This document shows, in pieces, positions 32,501-43,400 of a DNA stretch of 64,000 nt. Numbering within the stretch: position 1 is the stretch's first letter; the number at the start of each line of letters is the position of its first letter. Made by a program: the position numbers and the translations under genes. The notes under the pieces are model-generated. The model was not told the origin of the DNA and made no database searches. It worked only from the letters and a program-made list of their open reading frames with translations. The stretch is from Isochrysis galbana (Eukaryota > Haptophyta > Isochrysidales > Isochrysidaceae): assembly GCA_018136815.1 (NCBI GenBank), contig CM030944.1, positions 2,891,834 through 2,955,833 of the forward strand. Direction: 5' to 3'.

Positions 32501-34018
32501 CGCCGCCGCCTCCTTCTCCTCCCCCTCCATCTCCACCACCACCCTCGCCGCCACCGCCCTCGCCGCCACCCGCCACCGCCGTCTCCACCTCCACCCTCGC
32601 CGCCTCCTCCGTCTCCTCCACCGCCCTCGCCGCCTCCTCCGTCTCCTCCGCCGCCCTCGCCGCCTCCTCCTTCGCCGCCGCCTCCTTCCCCTCCCCCTCC
32701 ATCTCCGCCACCTCCCTCGCCGCCCCCTCCATCCCCACCACCTCCATCTCCACCTCCCCCTTCGCCGCCTCCCCCATCTCCGCCGCCTCCATCTCCACCA
32801 CCACCCTCGCCGCCACCGCCGTCTCCACCTCCACCCTCGCCGCCTCCTCCGTCTCCTCCACCGCCCTCGCCGCCTCCTCCGTCTCCTCCTCCGCCCTCGC
32901 CGCCTCCTCCATCTCCGCCGCCACCGTCTCCTCCACCACCCTCGCCGCCTCCTCCTTCTCCGCCGCCGCCTTCGCCGCCCCCGCCTTCGCCGCCACCCCC
33001 TTCACCGCCTCCTCCCTCACCGCCTCCTCCCTCACCGCCTCCTCCATCGCCGCCACCTCCGTCTCCCCCGCCGCCTTCACCGCCACCACCCTCACCCCCG
33101 CCGCCCTCACCGCCGCCACCGTCTCCACCGCCCCCTTCACCCCCTCCTCCGTCCCCTCCGCCGCCTTCTCCACCACCGCCCTCGCCGCCGCCGCCCTCGC
33201 CGCCTCCGCCCTCGCCGCCTCCACCCTCACCGCCTCCACCCTCACCGCCTCCACCCTCACCGCCTCCACCCTCACCGCCCCCACCCTCACCGCCTCCGCC
33301 CTCGCCGCCTCCACCCTCACCGCCTCCACCCTCGCCACCACCGCCCTCGCCGCCACCGCCCTCACCGCCGCCCCCGTCACCACCGCCGCCCTCGCCGCCG
33401 CCGCCCTCGCCTCCGCCGCCTTCACCGCCACCCCCCTCGCCTCCGCCCCCCTCGCCTCCGCCGCCCTCGCCACCGCCTCCGTCCCCGCCTCCACCGTCTC
33501 CACCGCCTCCGTCTCCGCCACCGCCCTCGCCGCCTCCTCCGTCACCACCACCACCCTCGCCGCCTCCTCCGTCACCACCACCACCCTCGCCGCCGCCTCC
33601 GTCACCACCACCACCCTCGCCGCCGCCTCCGTCACCACCACCGCCCTCGCCGCCTCCTCCCTCACCACCACCCCCCTCGCCGCCTCCTCCCTCACCACCA
33701 CCGCCGGCAACCCTCATGCTCGTCGGCGACTACTCCGACGAGTACGACAAGATCCCAGTCCCAAAGACCAGATACATTGGAGAGCAGGCCGCCGTCGCGT
33801 ACCTCTGCATGGAATACATCATGGCGGTCGACTACGCTGAAACGAATCCCATGGCGCAAGTGCGCCGAACAGCGGGCAAGCTCTACATGCAGGACCGACC
33901 AAGCGTCCTCTCACGCATCACAGACCTCGCCATCCAAGATCAGCCGAACGACATCGTCGCCATCGAGGAAGAGGGGTGTGAGAAAAAGACGAAGAAGATG
34001 AAAACTCAACACGCATAA
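29545..34018 (+). CDS. (Ser-Pro4)n repeat protein with unique C-terminal domain; frame change inside
   Basis: About 275 units of Ser-Pro-Pro-Pro-Pro encoded by a 15-bp repeat, resembling extensin- or pherophorin-like wall or matrix proteins. The unit frame is open from 29476 but contains no ATG before the array. At 32560-32582 one unit is 7 nt too long, moving the repeat into another frame, which stays open to TAA at 34018. So the gene is either frameshifted, spliced there, or mis-assembled. After the array a non-repetitive domain of ~103 residues follows, starting ATLMLVGDYSDEYDK, with QAAVAYLCMEYIMAVDY, and ending in a Lys-rich tail (EKKTKKMK); I do not recognise it. It could also be a separate small ORF from the ATG at 33716. 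The 15-bp unit lacks stops in all frames, so long opposite-strand ORFs are artefacts. Confidence 0.5.
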
Positions 34019-34160
34019 CTGGGGAGAGTCACTGCGTGTTGACAGGAAAGCGGGGGGGGGGCAAGCGTGATTAGCTTTGTTTTGTACCACTGTTGTTAAT
34101 AACTAAAAAGAAAACAGATATGTTGAAAAACCACCTGGTCCTCTTTTGACGGAACGCGAC

Positions 34161-34769
34161 TTGGGTTGGCGGGTGGGCGGGTCGTCCTGGCGCGGTCGCT
34201 TCGGCGACCGCGGGGTGTTCATAAGCAGATCATCGATCTCGGCGAGGGCGGCGGCAGCGGTGGAGGGTGGAGGGGAGCGGCGCGCGCTCCATGACCTTAT
34301 CAGTTTACTGATAATGGGAGGCGAGAGGCTCAGAGCGGAGGGAGGGAGGGAGGGAGAGGGGAGATTTGCAACCCCCCCAATGCAATGCGATGAGAAATGA
34401 GACCTGTTTACGTTAGCAAACGGGCGGAGAGGGGCGGCTGGCGACAGGATGGAGGGAGCTGAGGAGGGAGGAGGGAGTGGTTCAAGGCCGACTCGGGATG
34501 ATACCGCGGTGGCAGGTACAAAATATTGTATCTCGAGACGCCCCAGATGGGACAACAGGTACAAGGTCGCAACAGGTTTCGGGGGCCTCTTCCTATCAGT
34601 GGGGCCAAACCTAGCGTCAGGTGTCAGGTTCGAAGAGCCTAACGCAACCTGATAGGAGTGACGTCAGACCTGACGTCAGGTTACAATACTAATACTAATA
34701 ATCTAATAATAATAATACAGAACTTAATAGTTATATTTTAAGTACAATGGTAGAAACTAGTTGATACAC
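34161..34769. mobile_element. Spacer with a partial S-element (AT-end half)
   Basis: 34360-34600 aligns with the reverse complement of about 13490-13640, sharing the GCAAACGGGCGGAGAGGGGCGGC block, a GTGGCAGGTA segment and ATCTCGAG. 34640-34720 has TGACGTCAG palindromes and an ATA/TAA-rich microsatellite. No gene is seen. Confidence 0.5.
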
Positions 34770-35200
34770 TTACTCCTCATCTTCAGGCTCGTCCGGGATC
34801 ATCTCCAAGTCCCACGGAAGCACACACGACTCCCAATCAGTCATCACTTGCTGCAACACCAAATTTGTGTGAGCCCTCACAAGTCACAAGCCTCTCCACA
34901 GTACGATGCCCCAGCCGATTCCTTTTCTTGGAATGGATCCAATCCTCCACGGACCAAGAACGCTCACATCCGGAGGCTGAGCAGGACAACGCTAACAAAC
35001 GCATCGCAGCCCAGCGCAAATGCGGCCACGGAGCCATATAAATGTTGGCCCACTTGTATGACGCCATGGACTTCGCCTTTTTCGAGAAAGCAACATCATC
35101 ATTCAGGTCATACATGCCTGATGCAGCCGCCTCCTGAAAGTCTGCAAGGTCGCCGTTCTTATTCTTCCTTTTCGAGAGGCGAGAGGTCTCCGAGAGGACC
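34770..35200 (-). pseudogene. hAT-family transposase C-terminus, frameshifted
   Basis: The minus frame reads ...NGDLADFQEAAASGMYDL, then PWPHLRWAAMRLLALSCS and SGCERSWSVEDWIHSKKRN, the dimerisation motif of hAT (Ac-like) transposases, where a CER/ERSxS-W box precedes an IxxKxRNRL segment. A 7-bp tandem duplication (TCACAAG twice at 34877-34890 on plus) shifts the frame: before it the frame gives RTVERLV, after it a second frame gives RAHTNLVLQQ and an acidic tail DEPEDEE followed by TAA at 34770. So the gene is a pseudogene; the RNase-H-like core and N-terminal zinc finger are missing. Confidence 0.75.
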
Positions 35201-35373
35201 CTCTTTCCCCCCTCCCCGGTGCTTTTCCCCGGTGTGAAAGAGAAGCTTTGGCCTCTACGCGTTATAATTATAATGAGAGCTCTCGTAACCTATGGACTCC
35301 CCCGCCCCTTCCCTTCCCGCTTTCCTCCCATCGGGCGGCGGCGGCGGCGGCAGCGGCGGCGGCGGCGAGATCG

Positions 35374-37048
35374 ATGTCTCGTCTACGGCTGCTCTGCATC
35401 CTGGCCGGTCTGGCCGCCTCGTGGGGCTTACGCGTGGCGCTCTCTGCGGCACGTCCGGTCGAGTCACTCCACGGCTTCTCCGTCCTCGAGCTCGCCGACG
35501 GCAAGCTGCTCGATCTGGGCCAGGTGCTCGAGCGGCCGCAAACCAACACTCTCCTCGTGCTCGGCACTTACCCTGCGGACTTCAATATGGTGCGTGAAGC
35601 GGATGGGTTGGATGAGGGAAAGGTGGTTGCCAAGCGTGAGGGGGACTCGCAATCACTTCGGAGACTTCGCCGGCGAACAGGCGGTGAGGGAGGTTGGTGG
35701 AGGAGAGCTCGTCTACAAACCCTGGAGGAGTGCGACGCTCTGCGATTGAGTGGCGGAATGTGTGAAGCGCGCGGCTAGCCGCAGGGTGCGCACGCGCGTG
35801 TTAACGGGCGGATGTGCTAGCTGGTGGGCCAATCCCCCAACCCCCCAAAAGTTATCTCTGCACCCCGGATGTTACCTCGAATTCGGATGCAAAATGCTTT
35901 GGCTTCCGGGCATGGAATGAACAAGCTACGCATGCTACCGATCGCTACCTCGCCTGACTTGCAGATCGAGTACGGACAAAAGCTGCGGCACTATGCACCG
36001 GCACTGAAGGAAAAGGGTGTGGGGCGCATCATGGTAGTTATCAATGGGCTTCCAGCATCATGTGCCAAGTTGGCCGAGCTTCTCGACCTTCCTCCTGAGA
36101 TTGAGCTTTTTTCCGATCCCGGTGGTAAGCTGCTCACCTGGTGGCCACACCATCGCCTAATTTATCGACGGGAGTACCGTGGTTGCAGGTGAGGCGGGGC
36201 GTCGATTCGGAGTGAATCGCGGTTGGCGTCCGGACGACGAGAAGCTCAATGCATACCTAAAACTGTACATCATGCTCTTTGGCATTGGCCCCCCTGCTAC
36301 CTTGCCTTCTGTGCTTGCCGGCTATGTTGGCAGCCCAGGTGGCAAGCGCGCTTGGATCGAGACAGCCCTGGAGCAAGGGCAGCGGAAGGGCCGCTGGCCT
36401 TCGAATGTGCTCGTACCACGCGACCTCGATGGCCAGCTGGAGAATCAATTCGACGCTCTTCCTCTCGTAGGAGGATGGGGTCTACGGCCACTCGAACTAG
36501 TGAGACCTGGCTGCCCTCAGTCATGATCGCTCAGTCTAGACGGGCCGCGCCAAACGTGCCACAGCCGTCACGACCAGATGGTGTCTGGGGCATCTCGCGG
36601 TGAACTGCTCATGTATTACTCACAACTCCTTGCAATCACGCTTGCAGGCAACATTGCGGTTGCAGAATCTCCTGGGCGTGTCCTTCATGAACTGGGAGGC
36701 ATTGCGACCATCCGACGAGCGCACGCTCACCCAGGTAAGCTGCGCGTAGACATTCTTCCACATGGAAGGGTGGTGCTTGCAGCTCAGGATGTCTTGCTGG
36801 AGGTCTCGTGGCAGCCAAGTGCGTGGGCCAAAGCGGCCTGTGAGGCGTTCACAATGCCGTAAGCAATCGCACGCTATGCTTGGGAGCCGAGGATCACCTC
36901 CCATGCGTATCGACGTCAACTATCCTCTCTATCGCTGTAGCTTGGTGGTTGCACTGTCGTGGACACCGACGGCAAGGCCATGTACTCGTGGCTCGACGAT
37001 GGGATATGCGACACGGCAGACTTCGATGAATTGCTTGAGTCATTGTAG
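35374..37048 (+). CDS. AhpC/TSA (peroxiredoxin-like) protein of cyanobacterial/plastid type
   Basis: Five exons fit in frame: 35374..35589, 35965..36124, 36189..36406, 36648..36734, 36941..37048 (262 aa). The N-terminus MSRLRLLCILAGLAAS is a signal peptide, suggesting secretion or a complex plastid. The core has LLVLGTYPADFNM, the YGQKLRHYAPALKEKGV block, VVINGLPASCAKLAELLDLP, DPGGEAGRRFGVNRGW and a YLKLYIMLFGIG helix. These match the thioredoxin-fold AhpC/TSA-like proteins of cyanobacteria and plastids. No peroxidatic CxxC/TxxC site is present at GTYPADF, so peroxidase activity is doubtful. The last exon holds GGCTVVDTDGKAMYSW. An in-frame upstream ATG (35248) exists, but it would bury the signal peptide behind an Ala run, so I use 35374. 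Confidence 0.85.
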
Positions 37049-37679
37049 AATTGCGGCGCGCAAGAGTCTTTACACCGTTCCGGTGTATTATGTTGTACCA
37101 GTCTCTTATGGCGACAAGCTCCATCTCTTTCCCGCAACCCCGCTGCTACAAGTTCACAATGTATTGTAGGGTTGGGTCGCTAAGGAATGTGCGTGCATCG
37201 CTCCCGTCTCTTGCGTACTGTGTGCATGGTGTGGGTAACCCATATGGTCTTGAGTATGCAAGAAGGTGCAACCTGAGGTCCAGTACTTTTTTCATCCCCC
37301 CCCCCCCTTGGAGGGTTAGGAGCACCCACACTTTGGTGGACTGGCAACTCGCCCCCCTTGATTTCAGGGACTCCTCCCCCTCCCCTTGCGCGTTGCGCGT
37401 TATTGGTCCGGGTGCAACTTCGGTGAAGGTGTAACCTACGGCCCATTTTTGTTATCCCAGCCCCCCTCGTTTTATATCAAACAATCGCCGCACCCACACT
37501 TTGGAGGGTCGAACGGCAACTCGTCACCCCTCATTTCAGGCATTCCTCCCTTTTGCGCATTGGTCCGGGTGACCGCGGGTGCATGCTCTCCAACTCCATG
37601 AAATCGAAAGCTGTGAAGGGACTGGGGTGAAACGGCGACAAATACCTTTGTGGGGGAGGGGGGGGGGCGGGGAGAGCCG
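37049..37679. repeat. Imperfect tandem duplication upstream of the ARM gene
   Basis: Two diverged units of about 160-180 bp follow each other: about 37240-37420 and 37421-37585. Both contain GAAGGTG(C/T)AACCT, then CACCCACACTTTGG, a CAACTCG segment, ATTTCAGG and TTGGTCCGGGTG. The function is unknown; it directly precedes the armadillo gene and could contain its promoter. Confidence 0.6.
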
Positions 37680-38645
37680 ATGCCGCTGGCTCTGGCGATG
37701 GGGGCCGCCAGCGGCTCGGCCACCCGTCTTCCTGCCGCGCTCAGTGCTTGCTCGAGTCCTCGCGGCTGGAGCGTGTCCGAGCTACTCGACCTCCTTCAAT
37801 CGTGCGACGCAGACGTCCGCTGCGAGGCTCTCGATGCGCTCGCCGAGATGGTAGAGAGCACGTACGGCGAGGGCGGGCTGGAGCTGGGAGAGGCGACGCG
37901 TGCCGGAGGCGGCGTGCGGCTGCTCGCGGCGCTGCTCGACGACGCGTCGGTGGAGGTTGTGCAGACAGCTCTCCTTGTGATTGCCAATCTCTGCTCTGAC
38001 TCGGTGGACGCCAACTCCTCCATCACCAAGGCGCAGCTGATTCGATGCGGCGGTGCGCGGCCACTCCTTGCTTGCCTCTACTCGGATGACACGTATACCA
38101 TCACCCTTGCGTGCGGTGCACTGCAAAATCTCTGCTATGATCGAGAATGGGCAGAACACGTGGTTGCTCACGGGGTTCAAGCCCAGCTCGAATCGCTATT
38201 GTCGCATGAGGATCAGTCCATTGTTCGGTATGCCTCGGGCGCCCTCACGAATGTGGCCACCCATCTGCCAAATCACCTAAGCGTGAGATCGAGCGATACG
38301 TTGGAGGCCGTCCGTGCGCGGAAAATTCTCGCGGAGGAAGAGAAGCGCATCTACTCTGAGGCGATGAAAGTCATCGGCGCGTATGCGCGCGCCATACCGC
38401 ATGATGTGCGCGAAAGGCGACGTTATCGAGCTCGCCAACGCTTCGCGCAAATTGTGGGCGGCCGGCGCTGGGGTGACGACTCCGGTCGTCCTAGTTCAGC
38501 CGGCTCACATCAGTCCGTGACATCAGGGTGCTCGACGAACACGATGCGCTCCTATGCCACCGCAAACACAATGAGCTCTGCTTCCCATGCCAGCGGATCC
38601 ACGCATGGCGATTCGACATATGGCGGGTCGATGCGTGGGTCTTAA
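37680..38645 (+). CDS. Armadillo-repeat protein, intronless, 321 aa
   Basis: Residues about 25-210 form three to four ARM-type helical repeats: LLDLLQSCDADVRCEALDAL, then VRLLAALLDDASVEVVQTAL, LLACLYSDDTYTITLACGAL and LESLLSHEDQSIVRYASGAL, each followed by an ANL/QNL/TNV helix. ARM folds bind peptides or proteins. The rest is a charged helix (EEEKRIYSEAMK) and a Ser/Thr/Gly-rich tail. The frame extends to a GTG at 37650, but the first ATG at 37680 gives a natural start. No enzyme motif is present, so the partner is unknown. Confidence 0.75.
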   Translation: MPLALAMGAASGSATRLPAALSACSSPRGWSVSELLDLLQSCDADVRCEALDALAEMVESTYGEGGLELGEATRAGGGVRLLAALLDDASVEVVQTALLVIANLCSDSVDANSSITKAQLIRCGGARPLLACLYSDDTYTITLACGALQNLCYDREWAEHVVAHGVQAQLESLLSHEDQSIVRYASGALTNVATHLPNHLSVRSSDTLEAVRARKILAEEEKRIYSEAMKVIGAYARAIPHDVRERRRYRARQRFAQIVGGRRWGDDSGRPSSAGSHQSVTSGCSTNTMRSYATANTMSSASHASGSTHGDSTYGGSMRGS

Positions 38646-40444
38646 TATCGAGACGGAATCTTTGGTCCTGGGGCTGGGTGACTCGATCAGCAACAACCCA
38701 TTGGTATAATGGACGCGTCGTTACTTCGCCATTCTCCATAATTACTTAGATCCGTCCATGAAATATTGCATCGTGCATATTGTGGTCTGGTCTTCTAGAT
38801 TGAGCATACGGATCGTGGGTTCGTGACTTACTGGGGCTATGGTACGTGGTTTGGTTGGCGTGTGCGATTGAGATAAGGATGTTAATTCGTTGATCCCCTC
38901 GCTCGCACGTTGCGATAAAGGAAGATCAAGGTGGACTACACGGCCGCGAATTGTCCCCTCTCCCTCTCCTAGACACATCTGCAGCAGAGTGGGGTCTTCA
39001 ACTATCGTTTAACGATAGGGTGACGGATCGAGCATGACCACTGGCTCGATATGCGACGATACGGAAGGGAAACGATCGGCGGGAGGCGCGGCCAAGGTGC
39101 CCGGGAGTGATGGAATGGCGGGGGCGCCAGCAGCTCCGCCGGAGCTGACGGCGCGCTGCAGGCCCTCACTCAGCGAGACCCCATTAAAACAACCTTGTCA
39201 ATACTGATTGCGGCCCTTTTGCTATCTAGATCGATAACGATAGTGGCCGCGATTGCTATCTAGTTAGATAACGATAGCTGGCGGGGTATCTTGTTCCACG
39301 CCTTAACAAGGGCCGGACCCCGGAAACCGAATACCGAAAATGAAGGAACGAAGGGGGGCAGGGGAGGAGGTGGAGGGAGGGAAGTTAAGGGCGATGTAGG
39401 ATGTAGGAATAGCAGCAGGGAAACCCTGAGATAGCAGAAAGTAGGTGTGTAGCCCAGAATCTTCAGATATCTCTTTTTTAGAGGTAGAGGTAGGGGTATA
39501 GATAGGCGATGTCAACGTGATCCCGGGATGGTGTGAGCCCATGAGCCCATAGTCCACAGTAGCTTAGCGGACGCCTTCATTCAAGAATGTGTTTTATAAA
39601 AGTAGGTTGGCCCTCGCAGCGGGGGAGGAGTGGAGAGAGGGGGTGGGCTCGTGCCCCCCCCAGGGAGAACCAAGTATAAACTCAGTTGTAGGTTGTAGGT
39701 TGTAGGACCAGACCACTAGCTCGGGGCAAGGAGAACCAAGTATAAACTTAGTTGAAGGTTGTAGCACCCAGCTCAACCCCGCCACCCCCACAACCCGAGC
39801 CCCCAAGTAGCGCACGAGAGGAGTAGCCGCAAGGCAGGCGGGGGTGGGGGAGGAAGAGGTATGGAGTATGGGTATGGCTACAACCCAAAGGTCCAAGGCC
39901 ACACGCGAGGCGAGAAGCTATTTTAAGGTTTTCTTCTCCCAATCCCAATCCCTTCTCCCCTGGCTCCATATAGAGCGTGCAGGGCGTTCCTGCACTCCCA
40001 TTCCCATGCCTCAGCCACACTGGCACTGCCAATCACAAGTACTCGGTCATTTCATTATATCCCCTAAATCCCATAATTCTAATCCTAACGTACGGCAACA
40101 AACTATAGCTATAGATAGGCTACATAACGCTCATATTCCACATCGATCTGACGACTAAGCCATGCTGAGCACCTGGCGGTGAGGCAAATTCAAAAACTAT
40201 CTTGTAGGTTGCCAAGCGTCACGTCGTGCGACTTCCTCAATCCTAAATCACATGCCATCTCGAGGTCTCGAAGGATTCGTTGGCCCGTTGGGGGCTAATC
40301 GATGGCCGAAGCTACCTCTGCGGGTGTGGAGTCCCCAAAAATCTAGCCGGTGAAAAAAAGGCGCACAGCGCCCCCAAGCTATTTTCAGTGACGGCATGTC
40401 GCAGCATCCCACAAGTAGGCGAGGTAATAGCCTGACGCATGGCA
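38646..40444. other. Long intergenic region with palindromes and S-element scraps
   Basis: CTATCGTTTAACGATAG (39002-39018) is a perfect palindrome. Two related ~23-bp blocks (GCTATCTAGATCGATAACGATAG type) lie at 39221-39243 and 39254-39276. 39595-39670 and 39725-39760 contain inverted copies of the S-element left end (GGAGAACCAAGTATAAACT) with its GC-rich border. Otherwise I see no gene. Confidence 0.5.
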
Positions 40445-43400
40445 TCAATTTTTTAGTGCGGCCTGCAGACGCTCAGTTTCAGCCCTTGTTTCTTCAACCA
40501 CCCGCTTGGCTTTGTCGATCTGTTCAAGCAAAGTCCGCTGCCTCTGACGCAATTTCTCCACATCTGCGGCTGCGCGTATCTGGCGTCCTTGATTTGCCTC
40601 TGTCTTTGCGGCGAGCGCACTTCTTCTCTTTTTCACCTGGTCATCGACGATTTGAGTATCGAGCTTGCATGCCTTTTCTAATACGAGCAAGTCAGTCGGC
40701 CTAGCTCGTACTCGTTGCCGCTTCAGCTTGCGCTCCTTTTCGTTGATAGCGTCCCGCGCTCGTTGCGCTGCGTCAAGCTTCGCGCGGAGAGCGAGCACGA
40801 TTGGAGATGTGCCCTCGACTTCATCGGCTGCATGGCGCGCTGCTCTCGTGCGCGCATCCGCCACTCTTTGGGTGGCGGCACGCACCGCCAAAAGCCGGGA
40901 GCGCAACTCATCCGTCTTTGTACGTGCTATTGCGATTCGTGTCCTCAGTGCAGCACACGCCTCTTGCTCGCTTGGAAGTTCAGCTGTTAAAGTGCGAGGC
41001 GGCCGTGCAGCCACGCCAAAGCAGATTTCATGAAGTTCAGGTGCGTGACGTTTTAGCGCCGCAGAAAGCATGGACACATCTCGCCGAGATCGCATGACAC
41101 ACGTATGTAGCTGGCGGGCTAGCGTTGCGGCATTCGTGCGTAGACGTGGGCGGCTTCGATAGGCCGCGCACACGTAGAGGGCTGCCGGGCTCAGTGGCAC
41201 AGGCGGCGGCGTGGTAATTGCGCGTGACGCACCCGCGGCGGAAGCACAACCGACCGATTGCAGAATCGCAAGGAGAATGCTGAGTTTCATCTCAACCACC
41301 ATGTCGGATGCATCTTCTTCAGGCGGAGGAATCAGCAAGGATGCGCAAACGCGCGCGCCACCTACTTGCGATAGCGCAACAATCCAGCCGATCGCCGCTG
41401 CTAGCGCTTCGGCGCCAGCATCGAGCGTAAGCTCAGAGTCCTCGCCCAGAAATGATGTCCGAGTCGGCGTGACCGCACGGCTTACCACCGCTGGCACTAT
41501 AGCATGCATCATGCGGCCAGTGAGTGAAGCGTTGGATCTGCAAAATGTCGAATCGAGTGCTAGACGCAGCAAACGTAGCGCAGTCAGCACCACCTGGGGG
41601 TTGGAGGAAACCAGGCACCGACGCAAAAGGAGCTCGAGCGCGGCGAATGCCTCGCCACGAATGGCCAAAAGGGAGGGCGATCCGAGCTGCCCGCACGCTT
41701 GAAGGAGTGCTACCTGTACGAGCGCGGGCCGCCCGGATGCGAGCCGTAGGGCGGTGAATTCGCCAAAAGTGAGAATGATGGGTTGGAGCGCACTCCGCTC
41801 GGCGGGCGGAAGAGCAGTCCCCGAAAGTAGCGCTTCGTCGGAGGCTGCCATAGCCACTGCGAGCTCTGCCGCGGCAGCTGCAGCCGCTTCAGCATCGGCG
41901 GCCACTACACTTGGTGGAAGCGGTCGCTCGGAAGGTGGCATCCGCGCCGAAGATGTCAACGAAGATTGCATCGAGAGGATCGAGGGTTCAGTGATATCCG
42001 TGGCGTGCACCAGCGGAAAGGACTTCGGGACTCTGTCGGCTGTGCCTCCTGACGGAGTGGGGGGGGCTGGCGAGGCGAGGCCAGCATGAGTCGCCTCCGT
42101 TCCAACCATTATCACATCGCCATCTAGAGCTGATGGCCACGCCTGCATGGCGGATGTCGAGCCGAACGGAGACGGCCGCCCGGGGTGTGCGAAGGAATTT
42201 CCTCCACGGTGAGGCGACGGCTTGGCTGAGACCAGTGGCGAAGAGCCTGGGGAGTTGGTCTGCACCACCAACCGGTCGAAGCGGCCCGAGCCGTGCTTTG
42301 GAGACAAGGGGCCGGCACTGGGCGTTGGGCTCGCATTGCAACGCGATTGGTTGCGCAACGAGCTCACGGTGTCGCGCGATTCGTCCCCACAACTGAGAGG
42401 TGCCTCCGGTGTCCCGAGGTCAGCTGGCGACTTGTTTGGACCACTACCCGGGCTTGCATTCGCCTTAGCGAGGAGCCTGGCTGCTCCGAGCTTGATGGAT
42501 TCTATCTTCTCTCTTTGTGTGATGGCCGTCTCGTACTCTTGCGCCGCTGCTGCCCGAGATCGCTCCAATTCCGCCCTGCGAAGCTCGACGGCATGCGCCA
42601 CTAGGCCATCTGCCATTTGTTTGTACCGTTTGGCGCGATCAAAATCCTCGGCTTGAATCGCGCGTTGCTTTGCCTGTGCCGCAGAGTCGCCCAGCCAGCT
42701 GAGAACTTTCAGCGCCCGCCCCGCCGGTAAGCCTCTCAAGGCGCTTGCACAAGCACTCGCACTTGTCAAACGAGAGGCGGAGCGCAGTATCTGCGCGTCC
42801 GCAACCAGCCGTCGCTCGGAGTGCCCCCGCCAGCCTCCCTGCAATGTACTCGCCCGCCTATGGCGAATGGCCTCAGCCTCAACCTTGGCTTTCGCCGCTG
42901 CCGCCTTCGACTTCTCACGCTGCTGGCGTTGGATAGCTCGCGCCGAAGCCGTCTGCCGCGCTCTCAACAGCTTCTCCTCTCTTATCGCAACCTCATCGAG
43001 GACAGTCACTCCTGACAAGGTAGAGCTCTGTCCTGCCGATGCTTCTTCCGCTTGTAAGGATTGCCGCCCTAAACTCTTCCCTATCGCGCGCCGGACCGTC
43101 GTCCTGCCGCGCGGTCGTGGTTGAGTCCGGAAGCGCTCGGCCGATGGGACCCGGAGTCGAAGGTCGTCTGGGGTGCCACGCTGGAGCCAACCATCGTTCG
43201 CCAGCCGTCTCCGGTGCGCCGCCTGAATCCTCAGCGCCGCCGCATCTCGTGGAGCTGTGGATGGCAGACCATTGGGATCCATCCTTTTAGAACTCTGGCT
43301 GGGGACCACTTGGCGCTCATCAGTTGTGGCCGTAATTTTGTGCATTCTGACACCACGGGTGCTTTCAACTCCGGCAGCTCGGCAAACGAGGAGAGCCCTG

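Larger units (their letters stand above)
28750..34160. mobile_element. T-element 1: TIR-bounded, carrying a Ser-Pro4 array
   Basis: The left end, GGTGTCGTTCCGTCAATAG (about 28750), is an imperfect inverted copy of the right end, which finishes TTGACGGAACGCGACTT at 34160. The first ~120 bp are nearly identical to 54960-55080 and the last ~85 bp (from TTTGTTTTGTACCACT) to 56988-57058, so the same boundaries recur in a second element. The left arm (28890-29545) holds three copies of a GC-rich cassette containing CTTCCAGGAAGGTGCACGCC and CCGCGGGGGAACTCTGGGCG. The cargo is the (Ser-Pro4)n array with a unique C-terminal domain. No transposase is recognised, so it is probably non-autonomous. A flanking target duplication was not found. 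Confidence 0.65.

Noticed and set aside
29318-33717. Long antisense ORFs (Gly4-Glu and Ala/Glu/Val-rich) over the Ser-Pro4 array
   Set aside because: They result from the stop-free 15-bp repeat; the non-repetitive C-terminal domain supports the plus strand.
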